A DNA stretch of 64,000 nucleotides from Jiangella aurantiaca (GTDB taxonomy: Bacteria > Actinomycetota > Actinomycetes > Jiangellales > Jiangellaceae): contig NZ_SMLB01000007.1 of the NCBI RefSeq assembly GCF_004349105.1, positions 148,976 to 212,975 of the forward strand. The letters run 5' to 3'. The notes below the pieces were generated by a model. It was given only the letters and a program-made list of their open reading frames with translations. It was not told the DNA's origin and ran no database searches. A program made the translations under genes and the position numbers. Numbering within the stretch: the first letter of the stretch is position 1; each line of letters starts with the position of its first letter. Below, in pieces: positions 42,202 to 50,576 of this stretch.

Positions 42202-43203
42202 TCACACCCGCTCGGGCGCGTCCGGGAGCGGCCGCCGGCGGCGGTTGCGCAGCTGCGCCCAGGGGCCGCGCGGCCCGCCGGCCCGGCCGCCGACCGTCGC
42301 CGCGGCCACCTCGGTGCCGGCGTGGTCGGCAGCGGCGACCGCGGCGATGGAGACCGGCAGGACGCTGTCGCCGCGGACCGCTTCCGGCAGCTCGTCGCCC
42401 GGCGCCCAGAGACCGAGCGCGCCGATCAGCGACGGCAGGACCGCGGCGGCCGCGTGCGCGTAGCCGGCGGACGACGGGTGGAACTGGTCCTCGCTGAACA
42501 GCTCGCCCGGTGCGGCATCGAACTCCGGCCCGAGGATCGAGCCCAGCGACACCGTCCGGCCGCCGGCCGCGACGACCGCGATCGTCTGGGCGGCGGCCAG
42601 CTGCCGGCTCGCCCGCCGGGCCAGCCACCGCAGCGGCTGCCCGATCGGCCGGATCGTGCCGAGGTCGGGGCAGGTGCCGACGACCACCTGGCAGCCGGCC
42701 TCGCGCAGCCGGCGCACGGCTTCGTCGAGCAGCCGGACGGACTCGGTCAGCTTCACCTGGTGGGTGATGTCGTTGCCGCCGATGATCAGCAGCGCGACGT
42801 CGGGCGCGGCCGCCTCCGCGTGGTCGAGCTGGTCGGCGAGGTCGGCGGTCTGCGCGCCGACCTGCGCGACGGTGGTGAGGGCGACCGGGCGGTGCGCCAC
42901 CTCGGCCAGCCCGGCGGCGAGCAGCGCGCCCGGCGTCTCCTCGGCGGTCTCGACGCCGTAGCCGGCTGCCGCGGAGTCGCCGGCGACCACGAACGAGAGC
43001 GGCGTGCCGTCGCCGCTGCCGTAGAGGCCGTCGGGGTCGGGCGGGCCCCCGAGCGGGCGGCCGGTGATGGTGCGGCGGGCCAGCTTCGCCTGCAGCCGCA
43101 GCAGTCCGTAGCCGGCGGCGCCCAGCAGGCTGAGCCCACCACCCCCGTACGCGGCGGCCGCAGCGAGACGACGTGCCATCTGAACGTTGACCAAGCCGAC
43201 CAC
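42202..43203 (-). CDS. SGNH/GDSL hydrolase, membrane-anchored
   Basis: A 333-residue protein. An N-terminal hydrophobic stretch (LAAAAAYGGGGLSLLGAAGYGLL) may act as an uncleaved anchor. SGNH block I is FVVAGDSAAAGYG (Ser77), block III LLIIGGNDITHQVK, and block V SEDQFHPSSAGYAHAA supplies the Asp-His pair. This is an esterase/lipase-type fold; the substrate is unknown. The start is GTG at 43203 or the ATG at 43179; the latter removes eight residues only. Confidence 0.87.
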   Translation of the reverse strand: MVGLVNVQMARRLAAAAAYGGGGLSLLGAAGYGLLRLQAKLARRTITGRPLGGPPDPDGLYGSGDGTPLSFVVAGDSAAAGYGVETAEETPGALLAAGLAEVAHRPVALTTVAQVGAQTADLADQLDHAEAAAPDVALLIIGGNDITHQVKLTESVRLLDEAVRRLREAGCQVVVGTCPDLGTIRPIGQPLRWLARRASRQLAAAQTIAVVAAGGRTVSLGSILGPEFDAAPGELFSEDQFHPSSAGYAHAAAAVLPSLIGALGLWAPGDELPEAVRGDSVLPVSIAAVAAADHAGTEVAAATVGGRAGGPRGPWAQLRNRRRRPLPDAPERV

Positions 43204-43245
43204 CGTTCGACTCTAGCGAACCGGACGCTCGGCTAAGGTCGACAC

Positions 43246-44613
43246 GTGGAGTACTACGAAAGCGTCGTGGACCTCATCGGCGACACCCCGCTGGTCCGCC
43301 TGGGCGCCGTCGCCTCCAGCCTGCCGGCCACCGTGCTCGCCAAGGTCGAGTACCTGAATCCGGGCGGCTCGGTGAAGGACCGCATCGCCACCCGGATGAT
43401 CGAGGACGCCGAGAAGGCCGGCCTCATCGGCCCCGGCGGCACCATCGTCGAGCCCACGAGTGGCAACACCGGTGTCGGGCTGGCGCTGGTGGCGCAGCGC
43501 AAGGGCTACCGCTGCATCTTCGTCTGCCCCGACAAGGTGAGCGAGGACAAGCGGAACGTGCTCAAGGCCTATGGCGCCGAGGTCGTCGTCTGCCCGACGG
43601 CGGTCGCGCCCGAGGACCCCGACTCCTACTACTCGGTGTCCGACCGGCTGGTCCGCGAGACCCCCGGTGCCTGGAAGCCCGACCAGTACTCCAACCCGGC
43701 CAACCCGCGGTCGCACTACGAGACCACCGGGCCAGAGCTGTGGAAGCAGACCGACGGCCGCATCACCCACTTCGTCGCGGGCATCGGCACCGGTGGCACC
43801 ATCAGCGGCGTCGGCCGCTACCTCAAGGAGGTCTCCGGCGGCAGGGTGAAGATCGTCGGCGCCGACCCCGAGGGCTCGGTCTACTCCGGCGGCACCGGCC
43901 GGCCGTACCTCGTCGAGGGCGTCGGTGAGGATTTCTGGCCCACGACCTACGACACCGAGGTGTGCGACGAGATCATCGCGGTGTCCGACAAGGACTCCTT
44001 CGACATGACCCGCCGCCTGGCCCGCGAGGAGGGACTGCTGGTCGGCGGCTCCTGCGGGCTGGCGGTCGTGGCGGCGCTGCGGGTGGCCGAGCGGGCCGGC
44101 CCGGACGACGTCGTCGTCGTGCTGCTGCCCGACGGTGGCCGCGGCTACCTCTCCAAGGTGTTCGACGACACCTGGATGACGTCGTACGGCTTCCTGCCGC
44201 CCGTCGAGGGCGTCACCGTCGGCGACGTGCTGCGGGTCAAGTCCGGCGAGATGCCGGCGCTCGTGCACACCCACCCCTCCGAGACCGTCGCCGACGCCGT
44301 GCACATCCTGCGCGAGTACAACGTCTCGCAGATGCCGGTCGTGCGGGCCGAACCGCCGGTCATGGCCGCGGAGGTGGCCGGCTCCGTCGTCGAGCGCGAC
44401 CTCATGGACGCGCTGTTCACCGGCGCCGCCGCGCTCACCGACCGGGTCGAGCGGCACATGTCCGACCCGCTGCCGACGGTCGGGGCGGGCGAGGCGGTGT
44501 CGGCCGCCGTCGAGGCGCTGCGCGCGGCCGACGCGCTGCTGGTGGTCGACGACGGCAAGCCCGTGGGCGTGCTGACCCGCGCCGACCTCCTGGGCTACGT
44601 CGTGGCCGGCTGA
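43246..44613 (+). CDS. Cystathionine beta-synthase
   Basis: A 455-residue PLP enzyme. The catalytic domain at 1-325 has Lys44 in NPGGSVKDRIA, the substrate loop PTSGNTGVGLA and the phosphate-binding GTGGTISG. A C-terminal pair of CBS modules occupies about 335-455 (VREYNVSQMPVV-like HILREYNVSQMPVVRAE and ALLVVDDGKPVGVLTRADLL). The CBS tail separates it from plain cysteine synthases. It condenses homocysteine with serine (or O-acetylserine). It starts at GTG 43246, divergent from the SGNH gene. With the gamma-synthase at 59036 it covers transsulfuration. Confidence 0.92.
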   Translation: MEYYESVVDLIGDTPLVRLGAVASSLPATVLAKVEYLNPGGSVKDRIATRMIEDAEKAGLIGPGGTIVEPTSGNTGVGLALVAQRKGYRCIFVCPDKVSEDKRNVLKAYGAEVVVCPTAVAPEDPDSYYSVSDRLVRETPGAWKPDQYSNPANPRSHYETTGPELWKQTDGRITHFVAGIGTGGTISGVGRYLKEVSGGRVKIVGADPEGSVYSGGTGRPYLVEGVGEDFWPTTYDTEVCDEIIAVSDKDSFDMTRRLAREEGLLVGGSCGLAVVAALRVAERAGPDDVVVVLLPDGGRGYLSKVFDDTWMTSYGFLPPVEGVTVGDVLRVKSGEMPALVHTHPSETVADAVHILREYNVSQMPVVRAEPPVMAAEVAGSVVERDLMDALFTGAAALTDRVERHMSDPLPTVGAGEAVSAAVEALRAADALLVVDDGKPVGVLTRADLLGYVVAG

Positions 44614-44630
44614 GGCGCCGGCCGGCGGGT

Positions 44631-45113
44631 TCAGCCCTCCTCCAGGACCAGAGCCGTGGCGCCGCGGATCTCGACAACCTCGATCGTGGCACCTTCCTCT
44701 ATGATCGAGCGGCCGTCGTAGCAACGCGCCGACCACACCTCTCCGGCCAGCCGGATCAGGCCGTTGTGGGCGTCGACCCGCTCGATGACCACGCCGCTCT
44801 GCCCAACCAGCGCGGCCACGCCGAACGACGACGGCGGCGGCTTCAGCAGCCGCTTCTTGGCGATCGGGCGGACGACGCCGAGCAGTGCCACGCTGACCGC
44901 GACGGCCACCAGCACCTGCACCAGGAACTCCGCGCCGGTTGCGGCCGCGACGGCCCCGCTCACCGCCCCGATGGCCAGCATGAGGAAGAAGAAGTCGAGC
45001 GTAGTGAGTTCGATGGTTCCCAGGACGAGCGCCGTGCCGGCCCAGGCGAGCACCCAGGCGTGCTCGCTGAACCAGTCCCACATCGACTGCATGGCCGCAG
45101 TGTATTGACTCAC
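44631..45113 (-). CDS. NfeD-like membrane protein
   Basis: Up to 160 residues. Two or three membrane segments (VLAWAGTALVLGTIEL, LDFFFLMLAIGAVSGAVAAA, LVQVLVAVAVSVALLGVV) precede a C-terminal OB-fold NfeD domain (LVGQSGVVIERV, GLIRLAGEVWSARC, GATIEVVEIRGATALVLE). These usually work with SPFH/stomatin proteins in membrane organisation, but none is adjacent. The start is GTG at 45113 or the ATG at 45092 (MQSMWDWF); neither has a clear ribosome site. Confidence 0.88.
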   Translation of the reverse strand: MSQYTAAMQSMWDWFSEHAWVLAWAGTALVLGTIELTTLDFFFLMLAIGAVSGAVAAATGAEFLVQVLVAVAVSVALLGVVRPIAKKRLLKPPPSSFGVAALVGQSGVVIERVDAHNGLIRLAGEVWSARCYDGRSIIEEGATIEVVEIRGATALVLEEG

Positions 45114-45344
45114 GCCGGATGTCCGGTTGGTCTAGCGGTGGCGAACGCTGCCGCTTTCGACGGTGACGACCGGGGCGGCGCGCCTGTCGGTGGTCCGGCG
45201 ATGCGGATGTCCCGGCGTCACCGTGACGTTCTCATCGTCCTGCCGTGCATCGATCACGTGCCTTTGATGACGCTGGTCACTGGAGCGGAACCGGGCCTCG
45301 GCCGCAGGATCACAAGGCGGACGGCGAGGCACAGGGGGCGGTCG

Positions 45345-45596
45345 ATGGTGGGCGACGCGGACGGGACGTTCTGTACCGAGAGCGTGTTCTTCTACGCGCC
45401 CGTCGGCCGGCCGCCCTGGCGCGTGACGCCGGTGCGCTCCGTGCCACCCGACACCTGGCCCGCCGCCGCCGATGCCGGCATGCCAGGAACCCCTGCACCC
45501 ACCGCCTCGGCGCGACCGCACGCCTCCACCGGGGTCCTGGCGCTGGCCGGGACACTCGGCTCGGTCACGGGGATGTCCGGTGATCGACCAGTATGA
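45345..45596 (+). CDS. Possible small protein upstream of lanKC
   Basis: The ATG at 45345 follows GGGGGCG and gives 83 residues, overlapping the lanKC start by 17 nt. The first 45 codons have strongly G/C-biased third positions and a protein-like sequence (FCTESVFFYAPVGRPPW, VTPVRSVPPDTWP). The rest is Ala/Thr/Pro-rich. I recognise no family. It may be a real cluster gene, a truncated remnant, or part of the lanKC leader. Otherwise 45114-45579 holds only promoter sequence. Confidence 0.35.
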   Translation: MVGDADGTFCTESVFFYAPVGRPPWRVTPVRSVPPDTWPAAADAGMPGTPAPTASARPHASTGVLALAGTLGSVTGMSGDRPV

Positions 45597-48225
45597 GCTC
45601 TACTGCCTGACCGACGGGCTCGTCTACGACACACCGGGACGTCCGGCGTCCGGAAGTGCGGACTTCGCGGTCGCGGCTCGGCGCGTTCCGGAGGGCTGGC
45701 AACGCACGGCCACGGACGTCTGGATGAGCTACGCGCCCCGCGAGATCGAGCTGCCACCGCAAGGCTGGAAGATCCATGTCTCGTCCCGTGTCGAGGACGC
45801 CGAGCGGGCGCTGGAGACAGTGTGGGACTACTGCGTGCCGCGCGGACTGGCGTTCAAGTTCCTGCGCAGTCACGCGGTCATGGTGATGTTCAACTCCAAG
45901 TCGGCATTCCGCGGGTCGAGCGGGAAGCTGGTGACGATCTATCCCCGGGACGTGGCGGAACTCGAGCTCGTGCTCAAAGAGCTGGACGAGCTGATGACCG
46001 GGGTCGAAGGCCCGTACATCCTCAGCGACCTTCGGTACGGCGACGGGCCGCTCTTCGTCCGGTACGGCGGCTTCACTCCGCGGTACTGCCTCGACGGCCG
46101 GGGTGCGCGCGTGCTCGCGCTGGAGAACGACCTGGGCGAGCTGGTTCCCGACGTTCGAGGACCCGTCTTCGCCACGCCTCCCTGGGTGCCGCTGCCGGAG
46201 TTCCTCGAGCCGCACCTGGCCGCCCGAAACGCGGTCACCGTGAGCGGGCTGCCCTACGCGATCGAGAGCGTTGTGCAGTTCTCCAACGGCGGCGGTGTCT
46301 ACCTGGGCCGGGTGCGCACGACCGGCGAGCGGGTGCTGCTGAAGGAGGGACGCCCCTTCGCCGGCCTCGACGTCGCCGGCCGGGATGCCGTGGAACGCGT
46401 CATCCACGAGCGGGACATCATGCGACGGCTGTCCGGGTTGGACAGTGTGCCCGCGGTGCACGACCACTTCACCGTCGGCGACCATCACTTCCTCGTCGTC
46501 GAGTTCGTGGACAGCGTCCCGCTGCAGCGTGTGCTCGTGATGCGATACCCCTTGACGCACCCCGATCCGGCGCCGGACGAGGTGGCCGGATACACGACGT
46601 GGGCGCTGGAGATGCTCGACCGGGTCGGCCGCGCCGTCGACGCCCTCCACGAACGTGGCGTGGTCTTCGGCGACCTGCATCCCGACAACGTCCTCGTCGG
46701 CACCGACGACCGCCTGGTCCTCGTCGACTTCGAAGTGTCGACGCTCGTCGCGGACGATGCCCGGCCGGCGCTGGCCCATCCGGGGTACGCTGCGCCCGCG
46801 GACCGGCAGGGCGCCGACGTCGACCGTTACGCGCTGGCGTGTCTGTGTCTCGGGCTGTTCGCACCCCAGACGACGACGATGCTCACGCTGCACCCGGCCA
46901 AGTGCTTGCACTTGGCCGAACTCATTGCGGAGACCTTCCCGGTGCCGCGTGCCACGCTGGACCGCGCCGTCCGCACGATCCTGGGCGCACGCGCCGACGA
47001 CGCGTCGACCGAACTCCGGTCCGTGCCGATGCCGGGGGCGGCGGAATGGGAGCACGTCCGGGACGCGATGTGCCGAGCGATGGTCGCCAGTGCCACCCCC
47101 GGCCGTGAGGACAGGCTCTTCCCGGGCGACATCGCGCAGTTCCAGCCCGGCGGTGGTGTCAACGTCGCCCATGGCGCGGCCGGCGTGCTGTACGCCCTCG
47201 CCAGCACGGGCGCCGGTCGCTTCCCGGAGTACGAGGACTGGCTGTGCGCGCGTGCTCTGGCCGCCGACCAGGAGGCCGGTCCGGGCTTCTACGCCGGCCT
47301 CCACGGCGTCGCTTACGTGCTCGAGGAGCTGGGACGTCGCCAGGACGCCCTCGACACCATGGAGCGCTGTCTCGGCCTCGAGCTCGACGCGCCGGAGCTC
47401 GGGCTGTACTCCGGAATCGCGGGAGTCGCGCTGAGCCTGCTGCACCTCGGCGACCGCACCGGCGATCGGGCCTTCCACGATGCGGCCTGGCGACTGGTGG
47501 ACGTCACGGCCGATCGCCTCGGCGGACCCGAGGACGTGCCGGTGATCAGTGGCGGGGACCATCCCCGGGCCGGCCTCTTGCACGGCTCCTCGGGGCCGGC
47601 GCTGCTCTTCCTACGCGCGTACGAGCGCGACCGCGACCCGGCGCTGCTCGACCTGGCGGCCACCGCGTTGCGACAGGACCTGCGCCGGTGCATCCGGGCC
47701 GAAGACGGGACGCTGCAGGTCAACCAGGACTGGCGCACGCTGCCCTATCTCGACGAGGGCTCGGTCGGGATCGCCGTCGTGCTGGCGCGTTACCTGACGC
47801 ATCGCCGGGACGAGGCGTTCCAGGCCGCGCTGGGCGACCTGCTCGGCGTGATCCGCGCCCGCTACTTCGTCCAGTCCGGGCTGTTCACCGGTCGCAGCGG
47901 CCTCATCGCCGCGGCCGGCATGATGGCGCGGTCCGGGCTCGCGCCGGGCCGGGTCACCGATGCGGATCTGACGGAGCTGGTCCGCCGGCTGGCGTGGCAC
48001 GCCCTGCCCTACGGCGGCGGGCTGGCGTTCCCGGGAGACCAGCTCTTGCGGCTGTCGATGGACTTCGCCACTGGTACCGCCGGTGTGCTGTTCGCCGTCG
48101 GCACCGTGCTGCACGAGCGACCGGTGTTCCTGCCGTTCCTCGAGCCTCCCGCCGATGCATCGCATCGGCGGACCATGGGCCCGGCTGGGCGGCTGGACCC
48201 GGATCACGCGAGGAAGGAGGTGTGA
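45580..48225 (+). CDS. lanKC: Class III lanthipeptide synthetase LanKC (RamC-like)
   Basis: From the GTG at 45580 the 881-residue protein begins DQYELYCLTDGLVYDTPGRP, as in RamC-type enzymes. An N-terminal phospho-Ser/Thr lyase domain (to ~210) is followed by a kinase domain (~225-500) with VLLKEGRP (Lys ~253), catalytic FGDLHPDNVLV (~364) and DFE in place of DFG. The LanC-like cyclase domain (~545-870) has GLLHGSSGPALLF and GLFTGRSGLI but lacks the Cys-Cys-His zinc ligands, which marks class III rather than class IV. It phosphorylates and dehydrates Ser/Thr of the precursor and forms lanthionine or labionin rings. Confidence 0.93.
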   Translation: MIDQYELYCLTDGLVYDTPGRPASGSADFAVAARRVPEGWQRTATDVWMSYAPREIELPPQGWKIHVSSRVEDAERALETVWDYCVPRGLAFKFLRSHAVMVMFNSKSAFRGSSGKLVTIYPRDVAELELVLKELDELMTGVEGPYILSDLRYGDGPLFVRYGGFTPRYCLDGRGARVLALENDLGELVPDVRGPVFATPPWVPLPEFLEPHLAARNAVTVSGLPYAIESVVQFSNGGGVYLGRVRTTGERVLLKEGRPFAGLDVAGRDAVERVIHERDIMRRLSGLDSVPAVHDHFTVGDHHFLVVEFVDSVPLQRVLVMRYPLTHPDPAPDEVAGYTTWALEMLDRVGRAVDALHERGVVFGDLHPDNVLVGTDDRLVLVDFEVSTLVADDARPALAHPGYAAPADRQGADVDRYALACLCLGLFAPQTTTMLTLHPAKCLHLAELIAETFPVPRATLDRAVRTILGARADDASTELRSVPMPGAAEWEHVRDAMCRAMVASATPGREDRLFPGDIAQFQPGGGVNVAHGAAGVLYALASTGAGRFPEYEDWLCARALAADQEAGPGFYAGLHGVAYVLEELGRRQDALDTMERCLGLELDAPELGLYSGIAGVALSLLHLGDRTGDRAFHDAAWRLVDVTADRLGGPEDVPVISGGDHPRAGLLHGSSGPALLFLRAYERDRDPALLDLAATALRQDLRRCIRAEDGTLQVNQDWRTLPYLDEGSVGIAVVLARYLTHRRDEAFQAALGDLLGVIRARYFVQSGLFTGRSGLIAAAGMMARSGLAPGRVTDADLTELVRRLAWHALPYGGGLAFPGDQLLRLSMDFATGTAGVLFAVGTVLHERPVFLPFLEPPADASHRRTMGPAGRLDPDHARKEV

Positions 48226-48277
48226 ACGGCGACTCGTCTCACACCAGGACACGGACAATGGGAAGGAGGTGTAGACC

Positions 48278-48418
48278 ATGGCACTCCTCGACCTTCAGGG
48301 ACTCGAGGCTCCCGGCGGCGGCCACTGTGGCGGTGGCGGCGGCGGTGGCAGCACACTGACCGTCGCGACCTGTGGATCGCTTCGGCCGAGCAACCTCAGC
48401 GTCGCACTGTGTCACTGA
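48278..48418 (+). CDS. lanA: Class III lanthipeptide precursor peptide (SapB/RamS-AmfS-like)
   Basis: A 46-residue peptide preceded by a perfect AAGGAGGT. The leader starts ALLDLQGLEAP, the LDLQ-type recognition motif of RamS/AmfS peptides. A GGGH-Cys17 and seven glycines follow. The core has two ring motifs: Ser25-x-x-Thr28-x-x-x-Cys32 (STLTVATC) and Ser38-x-x-Ser41-x-x-x-Cys45 (SNLSVALC), the SxxSx(2-5)C labionin pattern, ending in His46. It lies 52 nt after lanKC. Oddities are a third Cys (17) inside the Gly linker and Thr28 as the middle residue of ring 1. The product is probably a SapB-like or labionin-containing amphiphile. Confidence 0.9.
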   Translation: MALLDLQGLEAPGGGHCGGGGGGGSTLTVATCGSLRPSNLSVALCH

Positions 48419-48428
48419 CCGACACGCG

Positions 48429-48460
48429 GGTCCTGGGCGGCCATCGTGCCGCCCAGGACC
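48429..48460 (+). terminator. Hairpin directly after the precursor gene
   Basis: GGTCCTGGGCGGC (48429-48441) pairs perfectly with GCCGCCCAGGACC (48448-48460) around CATCGT. It begins 10 nt after the precursor stop and 28 nt before the protease start. It is probably a partial terminator or mRNA-stabilising end that raises precursor over downstream enzyme levels. Confidence 0.8.
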
Positions 48461-48488
48461 TGCCCGGTGACGAGAAGGAGCAGCTGCC

Positions 48489-50570
48489 GTGATCTCACCG
48501 CTGATGGCACCGACGTATCCCCGTGCCGAGCGCCAGCCGATCGTCGACGACCTCCATGGCCTCCTGGTGCCAGATCCCTACCGGTGGCTCGAAGACCCGT
48601 CGCTCCCGGAGACGCGGGAGTGGCTGGCCGCGCAGGACGAGCTGTGGCGACAGCACCAGCGGGTCCTGCCGGGATTGGGCTCGCTGCGTGCCCGGGTGGC
48701 CCGGCTCACCGAGGTCGGAGCGATCACGGCGCCGGTATGGCGCGGCGACCGCCGGTTCTTCCTCCGCCAGACGGCGGGACAGGAGCACCCGGTGCTCTAC
48801 GTCGCCGGGCCCGACGGGCGCGAGCGCGCGCTCGTCGACCCCATGGCTCTCGCGGGTGACGGGTCGGTCAGCCTCGACCGCTGGCAGCCCGACGGCGACG
48901 GGCGACTGCTGGCCTACCAGGTGTCGAGGCACGGGACCGAGCAGGCGGAGCTCTACGTCCTGGACGTGGACACAAGGCGCGTGGTCGACGGACCCATCGA
49001 CCGCTGCCGCTACTCGCCGGTCGCCTGGCTCCCCGGTGGGACGGCGTTCTATTACGTCCGCGCCGGCACGCGCGATGACGGGAACCGCCGCGGCGTGTAC
49101 CTGCACGAGATCGGCACGGCGGCGGACGGCGACCGGATGATCGCGGGCCCGGCCCCCGACGACGGCGGCTCCTACGGACTCGGGATCAGCTGGGACGGGC
49201 GCTGGCTGGTGGTCTCCGCGACCAGCGGCTCCGCTCGGTCCAACGACCTGTGGCTCGCCGACCTGTCGACGTCGTCGTGGGCGCACCCGCGGCTGCGGGT
49301 CGTGCAACAGGGCATCGACGCGCGGACGGTGGTCGACGTAGGCCTCGACGGGCGCCTGTACGTGGTCACCGATCTCGACGCTCCCAACGGCAGGTTGTGC
49401 GTGGGCGATCCGGGTCGCCCGGAACCCGAGGTGTGGCGCGATCTGGTCCCCGCCGAGCCCGACGCCGTCCTCGCCGACTTCGCGGTCCTCGACGGTCCCG
49501 AGCTGGCCCGTCCCGTTCTCCTCGCCGCCCGGACCCGGCACGCCCTCGGCGAGATCACCGTGCACGACCTCCGTACCGGAGACCGGCTCGCGGAGGTGCC
49601 GCTGCCGGGTCCGGGGACGATCGGACCGCTCTCCGCCCGACCCGCCGGGGGGCACGAGGTGTGGTTCACCTACACCGACCACCTCACGCCCAGCACCGTG
49701 TACCGCTACGACGCCCGCACCGGCGAGACCACTCGCTGGGCCGCGGCGCCGGGCGCCGTCACCGCACCCGACGTCGACGGCCACCGAATCGTCTACCCCT
49801 CCGCCGACGGCACACCGGTGCGGATGGTCGTCCTGGCGGGACGCGGTCACTCGGGCCCGCGCCCGGCGATCCTCTACGGTTATGGCGGCTTCGGCGTCCC
49901 ACTGACTCCCAGCTACTCCAGCTTCACCCTTGCCTGGGTGGAAGCCGGCGGCGTCTTCGCGATCGCGAACCTGCGCGGCGGGGGAGAGGAAGGCGAGCAG
50001 TGGCACCGCGCCGGCGCCCTCGACCACAAGCAGAACGTGTTCGACGACTTCGTGGCCGCGGCCGAGCGGTTGATCGCAGACGGCTGGACGACCGGCGACC
50101 AGCTCGGGATCTGCGGCGAGTCGAACGGCGGACTCCTCGTCGGTGCCGCGCTGACCCAGCGGCCGGACCTGTTCGCCGCGGCCTTGTGCTCGGCGCCGGT
50201 CCTCGACATGGTCCGCTACGAGAGGTTCGGTCTCGGGCCGGCCTGGAGGGGTGAGTACGGGACCGCCGACGACCCCGATCAGCTGCGCTGCCTGCTCTCG
50301 TACTCGCCGTACCATCGTGTCCGGCCCGGCGAACGTTACCCCGCCGTCCTGTTCACCGTGTTCGGTGACGACACGCGGGTCGATCCGCTGCACGCATACA
50401 AGATGTGCGCTGCCCTGCAGTGGGCGACGGCAAGCGACCGCCCGGTGCTGATACGTCACGAGGACGGCGCCGGGCACGGCGCGTCACCGGCCAGTCGCCG
50501 TGTCGCCCTCGCCGCCGACATGCTGGCCTTCGCGGCGGCCCACACCGGGCTCGACCTGTCCGCGAGGTAG
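48489..50570 (+). CDS. Prolyl oligopeptidase-type S9 peptidase, candidate leader peptidase
   Basis: The 693-residue S9A protein has a beta-propeller (~70-410) and an alpha/beta-hydrolase domain. The nucleophile is Ser545 in [14 protein letters not shown], the Asp lies in [10 protein letters not shown] (628/629) and His663 in EDGAGHGAS. It starts [27 protein letters not shown], without a signal peptide, so it is cytoplasmic. It sits between precursor and exporter genes. In the flavipeptin system a POP-type protease removes the class III leader after Pro; the precursor here has Pro12 before the Gly linker, a natural target. That role is inferred. AAGGAG precedes the GTG. Confidence 0.9.
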   Translation: MISPLMAPTYPRAERQPIVDDLHGLLVPDPYRWLEDPSLPETREWLAAQDELWRQHQRVLPGLGSLRARVARLTEVGAITAPVWRGDRRFFLRQTAGQEHPVLYVAGPDGRERALVDPMALAGDGSVSLDRWQPDGDGRLLAYQVSRHGTEQAELYVLDVDTRRVVDGPIDRCRYSPVAWLPGGTAFYYVRAGTRDDGNRRGVYLHEIGTAADGDRMIAGPAPDDGGSYGLGISWDGRWLVVSATSGSARSNDLWLADLSTSSWAHPRLRVVQQGIDARTVVDVGLDGRLYVVTDLDAPNGRLCVGDPGRPEPEVWRDLVPAEPDAVLADFAVLDGPELARPVLLAARTRHALGEITVHDLRTGDRLAEVPLPGPGTIGPLSARPAGGHEVWFTYTDHLTPSTVYRYDARTGETTRWAAAPGAVTAPDVDGHRIVYPSADGTPVRMVVLAGRGHSGPRPAILYGYGGFGVPLTPSYSSFTLAWVEAGGVFAIANLRGGGEEGEQWHRAGALDHKQNVFDDFVAAAERLIADGWTTGDQLGICGESNGGLLVGAALTQRPDLFAAALCSAPVLDMVRYERFGLGPAWRGEYGTADDPDQLRCLLSYSPYHRVRPGERYPAVLFTVFGDDTRVDPLHAYKMCAALQWATASDRPVLIRHEDGAGHGASPASRRVALAADMLAFAAAHTGLDLSAR

Positions 50571-50576
50571 GGACGC

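Noticed and set aside
45118..45180. tRNA-like start (GTCCGGTTGGTCTAGCGG)
   Set aside because: A D-arm-like string is present, but no acceptor pairing and no T-loop (GGTTCGA-type) follow at the right distance.
45565..47583. 672-codon minus-strand frame
   Set aside because: Antisense of lanKC; no recognisable domain.
45580..48225. Class IV (LanL) assignment of the synthetase
   Set aside because: The cyclase domain lacks the Cys, Cys-His zinc ligands needed for class IV.
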